Origin: Desulforamulus aquiferis
GTDB taxonomy: Bacteria > Bacillota > Desulfotomaculia > Desulfotomaculales > Desulfotomaculaceae
Reading direction: 5' to 3'
Assembly: GCA_004143605.1 (NCBI GenBank)
Contig: AWVY01000002.1
Location: 52,018 to 94,139, forward strand
Length of the DNA stretch: 42,122 bases
A program made the translations under genes and the position numbers. Below are positions 32,796 through 42,122 of the stretch, piece after piece; the first letter of the stretch is position 1, and the number at the start of each line of letters is the position of its first letter. The notes beneath the pieces are model-generated. The model was not told where the DNA came from, searched no databases, and was given only the letters and a program-made list of their open reading frames with translations.

Positions 32796-33551
32796 TTGAG
32801 GCAGTTGATTATAGCCGGAAACTGGAAAATGCATAAAACCATTACTGAAGCGGTAAGCTTTGCTCAGGAATTAAAAAGTAGTTTGGACAATGTCGGTACT
32901 GGTGTTGAGGTTGTGGTTTGTCCCCCATTCACTGCCCTTGCCCCCGTGGCAGAGGTGTTGAAGGGAAGCAGCATAGCCCTTGCTGCCCAAAATATGCACT
33001 GGGAAAAGCAGGGGGCCTATACCGGAGAAATTGCACCGGCCATGCTAAAAGAAATTGGTTGTAAGTATGTGGTTTTAGGCCATTCTGAGCGGCGCCAGTA
33101 CTTTGGGGAGACCGATGAAAATGTTAACAAGAAGGTCATGTCTGCCCTAGAAAACCAGCTAATACCCATCCTTTGTGTGGGTGAAACCCTGGAACAGAGG
33201 GAGGCTGGGATTACTGAAAAAACAGTAGAAGCCAGACTGTGGGTGCCCTGGCAGGATTAAGTCCCGAGCAGGTGTCCAACCTGGTTATTGCCTATGAGCC
33301 TGTGTGGGCCATTGGAACCGGAAGAACAGCCTCGGATGACGATGCCCAGCAGGTAAACAATTTTATCCGCCGAGTCATCGCCTCAAAATTTGGGTCTAAT
33401 GCAGCAGAGGCTGTAAGGATACAGTACGGTGGCAGTGTAAAGCCGGAAACGCCAAGGGGTTGATGTCTCAGCAGGACATAGACGGTGCCTGGTTGGGGGA
33501 GCAAGCCTGAAGGTGGAGGACTTTGCAGGGATTATTAAAAATTCCCTTTAA
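32796..33551 (+). CDS. tpiA: triosephosphate isomerase
   Basis: Interconverts dihydroxyacetone phosphate and glyceraldehyde-3-phosphate. Restored length is about 252 residues: A-G-N-W-K-M-H-K with active-site Lys, catalytic His in L-G-H-S-E-R-R, catalytic Glu in [11 protein letters not shown], and phosphate-loop Y-G-G-S-V and G-G-A-S-L. TTG 32796 is taken as start (AGGGGG 8 nt upstream). Three breaks: 33232, 33447-33449 and 33488-33490. Confidence 0.95.
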
Positions 33552-33572
33552 GTTGATGGGAGGTTTGGTGAG

Positions 33573-35118
33573 TTGACCACTGAGCGAGGGCCCCTGGCCC
33601 TGATAGTATTGGATGGATGGGGTCTGAGTACAAATGAGGACGGAAATGCCATTGCCCAGGCAGATACACCCAATATCAAAAGGATAATGGCTGAGTACCC
33701 CTATACTTCCCTTAGATGTTCCGGTGAGGCAGTGGGCTTGCCCGAGGGACAAATGGGTAACTCGGAGGTGGGTCACCTAAACATCGGTGCCGGTAGAGTA
33801 GTCTATCAGGAATTGACCCGGATAACCAAGTCCATCAGGGACGGAGAATTCTACCAAAACAACGAATTGATTAAAGCCGTTCAACAGGCAAAGAAGAATA
33901 ACACTTCCTTACATATAATGGGGCTCCTGTCCGACGGTGGAGTGCACAGCCACATAAGGCATTTGTTTGCGGTGCTGGAATTGGCAAAATTGCAGGGGCT
34001 TTCCAAGGTTTACTACCATGCCTTTCTTGATGGGAGGGATGTGCCACCATCCAGTGCAAAGCTCTATATGAATGCCCTACTGGCTAAAATGAAGGAGCTG
34101 GGTGTGGGGCAGGTGGCCACCGTTTCGGGACGTTATTATGCCATGGATCGGGATCGTCGCTGGGAAAGAACTGAGCTTGCCTACCGGGCCATGGTATACG
34201 CAGAGGGACTTAGGGCTAATTCCCCGGTGGAGGCAGTTGATGTGGGCTATGAGCGGGGAGAGACAGATGAATTTATCAAGCCAACCATTATAACCGATGA
34301 ATGTAAGCAGCCCCTGGCAAAGGTTGGTCAGGGTGACAGCGTGATTTTTATTAATTTTAGGCCGGATAGGGCCAGGCAGATTACTAGGGCCTTTGTTGAC
34401 GATGATTTTCCCTCCTTTGATCGGGGATCCGGTAGGCCTAAGGTGCATTTTGTGTGTATGACAATTTACGATAAAACCATTGAAGCTCCCGTTGCCTTTC
34501 CGCCAACCAAGCTGGTTAATACCCTTGGAGAATGGCTAAGCAAGCAGGGAATTAGGCAGCTTAGACTAGCAGAAACTGAGAAATATGCCCATGTTACCTT
34601 CTTCTTTAATGGCGGGGTGGAGGCCCCAAATCCAGGGGAAGAACGGCTGCTGATACCATCCCCCAATGTGGCCACCTATGATTTAAAACCGGAAATGTCC
34701 GCCTACGAGGTAACTGAGGCTTTCCTAGAACAGTTAATGGCAGACAGTTTTGATGTTTGTATAACAAACTTTGCCAATCCGGACATGGTTGGCCACACCG
34801 GAGACATGGAAGCCACTAAGATAGCCGTTGAAACAGTGGACAAGTGTATCGGTAAAATAGTTTCAGCCATGCAGAAGAAAAAGGGCATAGTACTAGTTAC
34901 CGCCGACCACGGCAATGCTGAAAAAATGAGGGATGAGGACGGAGGCATCTTCACAGCCCACACCACAGACCCGGTCCCCTTCGTCCTAGTGGATGAGCGC
35001 TTCAGGCTGGCAAGTCTAAGAAGATGGTAGTCTGCAAGACATCTCCCCAACTATCCTAGAACTTCTAGGCCTACCCAAAGCCCCTGAAATGACGGGGAAG
35101 AGCTTGGTTGTGGGGTAG
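33573..35118 (+). CDS. gpmI: 2,3-bisphosphoglycerate-independent phosphoglycerate mutase
   Basis: Mn-dependent mutase of the alkaline-phosphatase superfamily. Restored length is about 515 residues: L-I-V-L-D-G-W-G metal motif, M-G-N-S-E-V-G-H with the phosphoserine, [26 protein letters not shown], and the C-terminal metal site T-A-D-H-G-N-A-E. One break at about 35021 needing two bases (restores L-R-E-D-G-S-L-Q-D). TTG 33573 with GGGAGG 9 nt upstream. Confidence 0.96.
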
Positions 35119-36467
<1,349 letters not shown>

Positions 36468-36513
36468 AAAAAGATTGTTAACTTTATCACAAATAACGCG
36501 AAATACGGAGCCG

Positions 36514-36533
36514 GGGCTTGTGCGAGCAAGCCC
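36514..36533 (+). terminator. hairpin after eno
   Basis: GGGCTTG-TGCGAG-CAAGCCC followed after 10 bases by ATTTTTAG. Probable terminator of the glycolytic operon, placed before a new promoter for secG. Confidence 0.5.
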
Positions 36534-36561
36534 TGGGAAGCTATTTTTAGGTTTATACAGA

Positions 36562-36590
36562 TTGTCACATATTTCACGTTATGCTATAAT
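36562..36590 (+). promoter_or_regulatory. sigma-A promoter upstream of secG
   Basis: TTGTCA (36562-36567), 17-bp spacer, TATAAT (36585-36590). Near-consensus; start about 36597, giving a 50-nt leader to secG. Confidence 0.7.
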
Positions 36591-36645
36591 TACTTAGTAT
36601 ACAAGTCCTTATTTTTTACATATATTTTCTAAAGGAGGTGGAGCT

Positions 36646-36870
36646 GTGTTAAAAGGTTTAGTGACTGCCATCCATGTAATAATTGCACTAGGATTAATCG
36701 CTACGGTCTTGCTGCAGTCTGGCAAAAGTGCCGGTTTGTCCGGAGCAATTGCTGGTGGCGCCGAGACATTCTTTGGCAAAAAGAAAGGCTTAGATGAAAA
36801 ACTTGGCAGACTCACGGCCTTTATCGCTATTGCCTTTGGTATTACTTCATTGGTATTAGTGGTATGGTAA
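36646..36870 (+). CDS. secG: preprotein translocase subunit SecG
   Basis: Intact 74-residue membrane protein of the SecYEG channel. Two hydrophobic helices (about residues 3-20 and 53-73) flank the conserved [23 protein letters not shown] loop. GTG start behind AAAGGAGGTGG, an excellent ribosome binding site. In many Firmicutes secG lies between eno and rnr-smpB; here eno-secG is kept but the next gene is the pyrophosphatase. Confidence 0.93.
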   Translation: MLKGLVTAIHVIIALGLIATVLLQSGKSAGLSGAIAGGAETFFGKKKGLDEKLGRLTAFIAIAFGITSLVLVVW

Positions 36871-36916
36871 TTGGTCCTAATTAATTTTATGAGGGGACAA
36901 GGAGGTTAACTTTCAA

Positions 36917-39012
36917 GTGGAAAATATTATGCTTGCTTATTACGCTGCGGGTGCTGGTATTATAGCATTGGCCTTTGCGCTGTTTACCCTGGCCAGTGTA
37001 CTTAAAGAAGATATGGGTACACCCAAAATGCGTGAAATCTCTGAAGCCGTACACGAAGGTGCTATGGCATTCTTAAACCGTCAGTACAAAACTCTTATTC
37101 CTTTTGCTCTAATTATTTTTGTTCTTCTCTGGGGCGCCCAGTTCTTTGTAGAAGTTAAAGAGGGAGACCACCTACCCGTAGGTATGCCTTCTGCTATCTC
37201 CTTTGCTGTTGGTGCTATTTTATCCGCAGTGGCCGGTTACATCGGCATGACCTCCACCACCAAGGCTAACGCCCGTACCACTGAAGCTGCTCGCAGCCAT
37301 GGTCTGGCTAAAGCTCTTAACGTATCCTTCCGTGCTGGTGCTGTTATGGGTCTGTCCGTTGCTGGTCTTGGTCTGTTAGGCGTTTCTGGTCTTTATATTA
37401 TCTTTGAAAGCCCACTTATCATTAACTCCTTCGCATTCGGTGCTTCTGCTATCGCGTTCTTCGCCCGTATCGGCGGCGGTATCTTCACCAAAGCTGCTGA
37501 CGTAGGTGCTGACCTGGTAGGTAAAGTTGAAGCTGGTATTCCTGAAGATGACCCACGTAACCCCGCCGTTATCGCTGACAACGTTGGTGACAACGTTGGT
37601 GATACCGCTGGTATGGGTGCTGACTTATTCGAATCCTATGCTGCTACCACCATTGCTGCTATGCTGATTGGTAACACTCTGTTTGGTTTCACCGGTGTTA
37701 TCTTCCCACTGCTGGTAGGTGCTGTTGGTATTATCGCTTCCATTCTCGGTACATTCTTTGTACGTACCACTGAAGATGGTAACCCCCAGGCTGCCCTGAA
37801 CGTAGGTCTGTGGACCACCAACTTCTTAACTGCCGTTGGCGTTTACTTCATAGCTAACTCCATATTCGGCGAGTTAGGTATTGGCTTTGGCGTATTCATG
37901 GCTGTATTAGCTGGTCTGCTGGTTAACGTTGCAATCGGTTATTTGACCGAGGTTTATACCGGTACTGGCAAAGCTGCAGTTAACCGTATTGCTGACGCTT
38001 CCAAGTCCGGTCCTGCTACTAACGTAATTCATGGTCTGGCTGTTGGTATGGAGTCCACTCTGCTCCCCATGCTGACCTTTGCTGGCGCTATCTGGTTCTC
38101 CTTCTGGGCAGTAGGCAGCGCAGCTCCTCCGGAGCATGCCGGTCTGTGGGCCATCTACGGTATCGCTATGGCTGCTATGGGTATGTTATCCACCGCTGGT
38201 ATGGTTGTTGCTATGGACTCCTTCGGTCCTGTTGCTGACAACGCTGGTGGTATCGCTGAAATGGCTGAACTTCCTCCCGAAGTTCGTGAGAAAACCGATA
38301 AGCTTGATGCAGTTGGTAACACCACCGCTGCTATCGCTAAGGGCTTTGCTATCGGCTCCGCTGCTCTAACCGCTCTGGCTCTGTTCAGCGCTTATGTAGA
38401 CGGCGTTAAGCACAAGTTCCATGATGTTCTTCCTAACGGTGAATTTATCGTTAACCTGACCGAGCCTATGGTTCTGGTTGGCGTATTCATCGGTGGTGCA
38501 ATTCCCTTCCTGGTTGGTGCACAAACATGCGTGCCGTTGGTGAAGCTGCCTTCGGTATGGTTGAAGAAGTTCGTCGTCAGTTCCGTGAAATCCCTGGCCT
38601 GCTGGAAGGCAAGCCTGGTGTTAAGGCTGACTACGCTCGTTGTGTAGACATCGCTACCCGCTCTGCTATCGCTAAGATGATTGCACCTGGTATCGTTGCT
38701 GTTACCTCTCCAGTTCTGGTTGGTTTCCTTCTCGGTGCTAAGGCTCTGGCTGGTTTCTTAACCGGCTTAACTGTAACAGGTGTTCTTCTAGCTCTGTTCC
38801 TGTCCAACGCAGGCGGTGCTTGGGATAACGCTAAGAAGTGGATTGAAAAAGGCAACATTGGTGGTAAAGGTTCCGACGCTCACAAAGCGGCTGTTGTTGG
38901 TGACACTGTAGGTGACCCCTGCAAAGACACCTCCGGTCCTGCTATGAACCCACTGATCAAGGTTGCTGGTACCATCTCCCTGATCCTTGGTCCCCTTCTT
39001 ACCAAACTGTAA
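36917..39012 (+). CDS. hppA: membrane-bound ion-translocating pyrophosphatase
   Basis: Pumps H+ or Na+ out of the cytoplasm using pyrophosphate hydrolysis. Restored length is about 698 residues with about 15-16 membrane helices. Substrate motifs: [14 protein letters not shown] and [20 protein letters not shown], with the C-terminal [20 protein letters not shown] (Ala where K+-independent enzymes have Lys) places it in the K+-dependent class; H+ versus Na+ is not decided. One break at about 38523. GTG 36917 has AAGGAGG 10 nt upstream. Codon use (GGT, GCT, GTT very frequent) is unlike its neighbours and suggests very high expression. Confidence 0.94.
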
Positions 39013-39024
39013 GATTAATCACCC

Positions 39025-39060
39025 AAGTAAGCCGGGTCTAACCACCCGGCTTACTTTTTA
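39025..39060 (+). terminator. strong intrinsic terminator after hppA
   Basis: AAGTAAGCCGGGT (39025-39037) / ACCCGGCTTACTT (39044-39056), a perfect 13-bp stem with a 6-nt loop, running into TTTTTA. The best terminator in the window. Confidence 0.85.
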
Positions 39061-39061
39061 T

Positions 39062-39123
39062 ATGTCAAGGGGACGGTTCCTTATATGTCAAGGGGACGGT
39101 TCCTATGTCAAGGGGACGGTTCC
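39062..39123. repeat. three tandem copies of a 19-bp REP-type repeat
   Basis: ATGTCAAGGGGACGGTTCC occurs exactly at 39062-39080, 39085-39103 and 39105-39123. A following GATGACA is the partial complement of the TGTCA end. GGGGACGGTTC-type repeats are known as REP-like debris around TnpA-REP transposases in Firmicutes; no transposase is present here. Spacing of 4 and 1 nt between units excludes a CRISPR. Confidence 0.75.
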
Positions 39124-39208
39124 GATGACAGTCTCAGAGTCACCTTCCTTGCAAGGACTCCAAAAGTTTAGTAAAATATTACAATAAATACTTCTGGGGG
39201 TGTATTGA

Positions 39209-39688
39209 TTGCAAAATTATAAAGACTTGTATGGTGAGCAGTGGCAAGAGGTTAACAAGTGTTTTGCTTGCGGTCGGAATAACCCCATTGGGTTAAAGCT
39301 TAGTATCAAGCATAAGGATGATATCTGCTACACCACTTTTACCCCAAGGGTTGATCATTCCGGCTGGCTAAATGTAATGCATGGAGGACTCCTTTCTACA
39401 ATCATGGACGAAGTAATGGCCCACTGGCTATGGGGCAGGGGCACTCCGGCTATGACAGTTGAAATGACAGCCCGATATTTGAAGCCTGTGCCAATTGGTG
39501 AGCCCATAGTAGTCACCGCCCGGCAGCAGTTGGATAGGGGTAGGATGGCAACCATGGAAGCTGAGGTTACATTGGCTGATGGAACTCAGGTGGCCAAAGC
39601 AGTAGCAAAATTTATTAAGACTGAGAGGGGTTTGCAAATTGAACCGGGAAGTAGCGCTACAGACACTAAAGAGCCACCTGAAGAATAA
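39209..39688 (+). CDS. PaaI/hotdog-fold thioesterase
   Basis: Intact 159-residue hotdog protein. The N-terminal C-F-A-C-G-R-N-N-P-I-G-L motif is typical of a subgroup of these thioesterases, followed by M-H-G-G-L-L-S-T-I-M-D-E-V-M-A with the HGG active loop and catalytic acid. Probably hydrolyses an acyl-CoA; the acyl group is unknown. TTG 39209 lies behind GGGGGTG. The last 50 nt overlap the next gene, so the pair is co-translated. Confidence 0.85.
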   Translation: MQNYKDLYGEQWQEVNKCFACGRNNPIGLKLSIKHKDDICYTTFTPRVDHSGWLNVMHGGLLSTIMDEVMAHWLWGRGTPAMTVEMTARYLKPVPIGEPIVVTARQQLDRGRMATMEAEVTLADGTQVAKAVAKFIKTERGLQIEPGSSATDTKEPPEE

Positions 39689-40190
39689 AAATTTAGTAAA
39701 TCACTGTGTGGCCGCAGAAGTGGTAATGAGACGTTTAGCTAAACACTTTGGCGAGGATGAGGAAAAATGGGGTCTGGCAGGCTTATTACATGATATTGAT
39801 TATGATCAGACCAAGGACGATCCCGATCGGCACAGCATAATGGGTGCAAAAATGCTGGAGGAAATTGGTCTGCCGGAGGATGTTGTATATGCCGTTAAGG
39901 TCCATAATGAGCGTCACGGATTAAGCCGGGATAGTCTTATGGATAAGGCTCTCTATGCCACTGACCCCACCACGGGTTTAATTGTAGCCGGTGCCCTCAT
40001 AAAACCAGAGAAGAAACTGGCAGCAATAGATGTTCCATTCCTAGTCAACAGGATGAACGAGAAGTCCTTTGCCAGGGGGGCAAATCGGGAACAAATTCGC
40101 AGCTGCTCCGATTTGGGTCTTACCTTGGAAGAGTTTTTAGGATTAAGCCTTGAAGCAATGCAGGACGCATCTGGAGAACTTGGACTGTAA
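39639..40190 (+). CDS. HD domain hydrolase
   Basis: Intact 183-residue protein of the HDIG type. Metal-binding H-C-V-A-A-E at about residue 22, the paired H-D-I-D-Y-D near residue 51, R-H-S-I-M-G and V-H-N-E-R-H-G follow the HD superfamily order. Likely a metal-dependent phosphohydrolase of unknown substrate. TTG 39639 is inside the thioesterase gene, with GAGAGGGG upstream; starting there preserves the family's usual N-terminal helix (E-V-A-L-Q-T-L-K-S-H-L). Confidence 0.83.
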   Translation: MNREVALQTLKSHLKNKNLVNHCVAAEVVMRRLAKHFGEDEEKWGLAGLLHDIDYDQTKDDPDRHSIMGAKMLEEIGLPEDVVYAVKVHNERHGLSRDSLMDKALYATDPTTGLIVAGALIKPEKKLAAIDVPFLVNRMNEKSFARGANREQIRSCSDLGLTLEEFLGLSLEAMQDASGELGL

Positions 40191-40199
40191 AATATTGCC

Positions 40200-40227
40200 T
40201 TGACATAAATATTAGGAATGTTATAAT
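40200..40227 (+). promoter_or_regulatory. consensus sigma-A promoter for smpB
   Basis: TTGACA (40200-40205), 16-bp spacer, TATAAT (40222-40227). Both hexamers are perfect. Predicted start about 40234. Confidence 0.75.
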
Positions 40228-40260
40228 AGACCTACTTATTAAGAAAGATAATATGTTTTT

Positions 40261-40290
40261 AAAAAGCCCAATCTCCTAAGAGAGGGCTTT
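40261..40290. promoter_or_regulatory. hairpin in the smpB leader
   Basis: AAAGCCC-AA-TCTC-CTAA-GAGA-GGGCTTT folds into a two-part stem between the promoter and the smpB start. In the plus direction there is no T run; read on the minus strand the stem is followed by TTTTT, so it could also stop antisense transcripts. Confidence 0.4.
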
Positions 40291-40311
40291 ATCTGTCCAG
40301 AGGTGTATATA

Positions 40312-40799
40312 ATGACTGCAAAACCTACCCCTTCTACGAAGTATATAAAACAATATCGGAAAACCGACGTGCCAGACACGAGTATCATATCCTGGAAACC
40401 TATGAGGCTGGTATCTCCTTGAGTGGTACCGAGGTAAAGTCTCTGCGAGCCGGTAAATCCAACCTGCAGGATAGTTATGCCCGGGTTGATAACGGGGAAA
40501 TGATGCTGCATAATATGCACATTAGCCCCTATGAGCAGGGTAACAGATTTAACCACGAGCCTAAGCGAACAAGAAGGCTATTAATGCATAAGCAAGAGAT
40601 TATGAGGCTCTATGGTAAGGTCAGGGAAAAGGGACTTGCTTTAATTCCGCTAAAGGTTTACTTTAACCCCAGGGGTAAGGTAAAGGTAGAGATTGCCCTT
40701 GCCCAGGGTAAGAAATCCTTTGACAAACGTCAAGACATAGCCGCAAGAGATGCCAAACGGGATATGGATCGTGCCATGAGGGAGAGGCAGAAGGTATAA
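40312..40799 (+). CDS. smpB: SsrA-binding protein SmpB
   Basis: Partner of tmRNA in rescuing stalled ribosomes. Restored length is about 162 residues: N-terminal [31 protein letters not shown], and the C-terminal [18 protein letters not shown] tail that mimics mRNA/anticodon. One break in the A run 40347-40350 (one A short). ATG 40312 follows AGAGGTG. Its RNA partner is encoded 1 kb downstream. Confidence 0.95.
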
Positions 40800-40848
40800 A
40801 CTATTAAATCTGTGCTTCTGCGTATTTCTTCAAATATTCAATTTTTAT

Positions 40849-41491
40849 CTATGCCAGAGGCTTTTCTTTGGTTACATACCCTTTATTTATTGCCTCCCAT
40901 AAATAAAGGGAAGCAGTACTTCGATAAGGCCGCCACCTATCACCAAAGGTTTTCATGGCAGCTTTGCCGGGTGACTGCTCAAGGTCGTAAAGCCACTTAA
41001 TGGCCCTTTGTAAGCAAGATCATCCACTGCAAATACATCTGGTCTTCCCAGTGAGAATATAAGGAACATCTGGCAGTCCACCTGCCAATGCCCTTAACAC
41101 TAGTTAAGACCTCAATAATTTGCTGATCATCAAGGGACTGAATTTCCATGAAGTCTATTTCCTTACTTAAAACCTTACCGGATAAATCCTTGATATAGAT
41201 AATTTTTGATTTTGAAAGGCCCACACTTCTCAGAACGTCATCATCCATTGAAATTAATACTTCAGGTTTTATTTCTTCACAAACTTTGTAAAGTCTGTCC
41301 CAGATAGTCTCGGCCACCTTAACTGAAAGCTGTTGACCTATAATTGCCCGCACTAACGAAGCAAAGAAGTCTGTTCGTAAAGGAAGATTAAAGCTTCCTA
41401 TTAGTTTAATTAAAGAACCGAGCCCTTGATCAGACGTTGACAGTGCTAATATTGCAGGATTAGAGTTATTAAAATTCAATGTGTCTTTCAT
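40849..41491 (-). CDS. DNA-3-methyladenine glycosylase II (AlkA-like, HhH-GPD)
   Basis: Base-excision glycosylase for alkylated purines. Restored length is about 214 residues. I-I-G-Q-Q-L-S-V-K-V-A, then the helix-hairpin-helix V-K-G-I-G-R-W-T-A-Q-M-F and the catalytic Asp region P-D-V-F-A-V-D-D-L-A-L follow the AlkA/HhH-GPD order. It lacks the N-terminal domain of E. coli AlkA, as do many short homologues. Two breaks, 41072 and 41012, each one base short; without repair the catalytic Asp would be lost. Inserted on the opposite strand between smpB and ssrA. Confidence 0.88.
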
Positions 41492-41685
41492 AGTTCACCA
41501 TTCCTTCTGAAATAAAGATCCTTAAGGTGTGTATCTTTTGCATTATTACCAAAAAACCTTTAAATAGATTCATTATTTAGATATAAAACTGTTAAGATTA
41601 TTAGTTGGGTAAAAAATAGTATAATTAAGAATGAAAAAATGATTGTCTCACTTGATATTAAAACTAAAGCTGGGTTATACTAACA

Positions 41686-41714
41686 TTGATTTAAGAGATC
41701 ACTTGTAGTATAAT
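41686..41714 (+). promoter_or_regulatory. sigma-A promoter for ssrA
   Basis: TTGATT (41686-41691), 17-bp spacer, TATAAT (41709-41714). The mature tmRNA begins about 67 nt after the expected start, so the precursor would have a 5' leader. The rest of the 41492-41787 gap is A/T-rich; another TATAAT is seen near 41620 without a clear -35. Confidence 0.6.
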
Positions 41715-41736
41715 TGCTTTACTTGTTTGAAAGTAA

Positions 41737-41752
41737 TTGTTCAAATGAACAA
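41737..41752. promoter_or_regulatory. 16-bp palindrome in the ssrA leader
   Basis: TTGTTCA-AA-TGAACAA, perfect 7-bp half-sites, located between the ssrA promoter and the mature 5' end. Could be a protein operator or a small RNA hairpin; no assignment. Confidence 0.35.
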
Positions 41753-41787
41753 ACACAATAATCGTTGGTACCTTGATATTTTAATAT

Positions 41788-42122
41788 GGGGGCGAAATGG
41801 CTTCGACGGGGGAAGCGGTGGCAAGAGGAGCGAGCCGGGATCTCACTTACCCGTTAAACAGTGAACGCAATTTAATTGCCAACGAAGAATACGCTTTAGC
41901 AGCTTAGTTGCTGTCTAACCTTCTACTCTCTGCGCCCGCGGTGAGGGATAGGGGGTCAATTTAGCGGGACGCTCTATAGTCTGATTCGCGGAGGACTATA
42001 GCTAAGACTACCGGGATAGCGACATTGGAGGTTGACTACGGCCGCCAATGAAGTGAAATCTAAATCATAGTCTACGCTCGTAGAGCCTGTTGTGGTCGTT
42101 CTTTCGGACGGTGGGTTCAACT
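41788..42122 (+). ncRNA. ssrA: transfer-messenger RNA (3' end cut off by the window)
   Basis: tmRNA rescues ribosomes stalled on broken mRNAs together with SmpB. The 5' end GGGGGCGAAATGGCTTCGACGG is the conserved half of the tRNA-like domain. The tag reading frame starts at GCC 41878 and reads A-N-E-E-Y-A-L-A-A then TAG (41905-41907). Pseudoknot-rich sequence follows, and the T-arm begins at the very end (GGTGGGTTCAACT). The last few bases of the T-arm and acceptor stem including CCA lie outside the window. Confidence 0.96.

Noticed and set aside
37393-38858. Antisense ORFs across the pyrophosphatase gene
   Set aside because: They arise from the strong codon bias of hppA (frequent GCT/GGT) that removes stops on the other strand.
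39062-39123. Possible CRISPR array (three direct repeats)
   Set aside because: Spacers would be only 1-4 nt and there are no cas genes; it fits a REP-type repeat cluster.
41737-41752. SOS (LexA/DinR) box upstream of ssrA
   Set aside because: The half-sites are in the order GTTC-N4-GAAC, the reverse of the Gram-positive GAAC-N4-GTTC box.

Overview
The window looks like chromosomal DNA of a low-to-moderate GC, Gram-positive, spore-former-type Firmicute of the class Clostridia, most like the Desulfotomaculum/Peptococcaceae group. This is inferred from the gene order (ftsEX-M23-ctp-minJ-like-uvrBA; a crh-like/rapZ/yvcK/whiA block; rpoN-gap-pgk-tpiA-gpmI-eno-secG; smpB/ssrA), the frequent TTG and GTG starts behind strong Shine-Dalgarno sequences, and the tmRNA tag (A)ANEEYALAA. 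I count 38 protein genes plus the last codons of one more, and one tmRNA that runs off the right end.

The dominant property of the sequence is technical. About 29 of the 38 genes are broken by frameshifts, roughly 70 sites in all. In every case I worked through, the protein is restored by ADDING one base (two at about five sites) next to a short run of the same base; no site needs a base removed. Essential genes (eno, pgk, secretion, glycolysis, repair) are hit as often as others. I read this as base-loss error in an unpolished assembly, not as pseudogenes, and annotate each gene as one CDS across its breaks, giving the break positions.

Layout. 1-980: C-terminal transketolase subunit. 1058-2173: membrane acyltransferase. 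2353-7640: cell-envelope/division run ftsE, ftsX, coiled-coil M23 peptidase, CtpA-type protease, MinJ-like PDZ membrane protein. 7697-8802: DUF3243 protein (-), family-4 uracil-DNA glycosylase (+) and a 46-residue membrane peptide (-). 9054-14098: uvrB, uvrA. 14064-18345: an accessory block made of a DUF389 membrane protein flanked by two REP-like palindromes and a divergent tetR-HlyD-ABC permease operon with a clear TetR-type operator. 18533-20398: uvrC. 20447-24922: HAD phosphatase, Crh-like HPr, ROK glucokinase, rapZ, yvcK/glmR. 24969-26756: two convergent polysaccharide deacetylases. 26938-30351: whiA, metallo-hydrolase, rpoN. 30477-36467: complete lower glycolysis operon gap-pgk-tpiA-gpmI-eno with no cggR repressor gene in front. 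36646-39012: secG and a K+-dependent-type membrane pyrophosphatase. 39062-39123: three copies of a 19-bp REP-type repeat. 39209-40190: thioesterase and HD protein. 40312-42122: smpB, alkA-like glycosylase (-), ssrA.

How it fits together: glucokinase, the glycolysis genes and a HPr paralogue that keeps the regulatory serine but has lost the phosphotransfer histidine point to carbon-flux control; FtsEX-M23, CtpA, MinJ-like, RapZ, YvcK and WhiA concern cell wall synthesis and division; UvrABC, Udg and AlkA concern DNA repair; SmpB and ssrA form the ribosome-rescue pair. I found no CRISPR array, prophage, intact transposase or obvious wholly new system. The points most worth a second look are the Crh-like protein, the REP-like elements (one of which supplies the uvrA stop codon), the HlyD/permease pair without an ATPase, and an apparent 10-13 residue insertion in GapDH.
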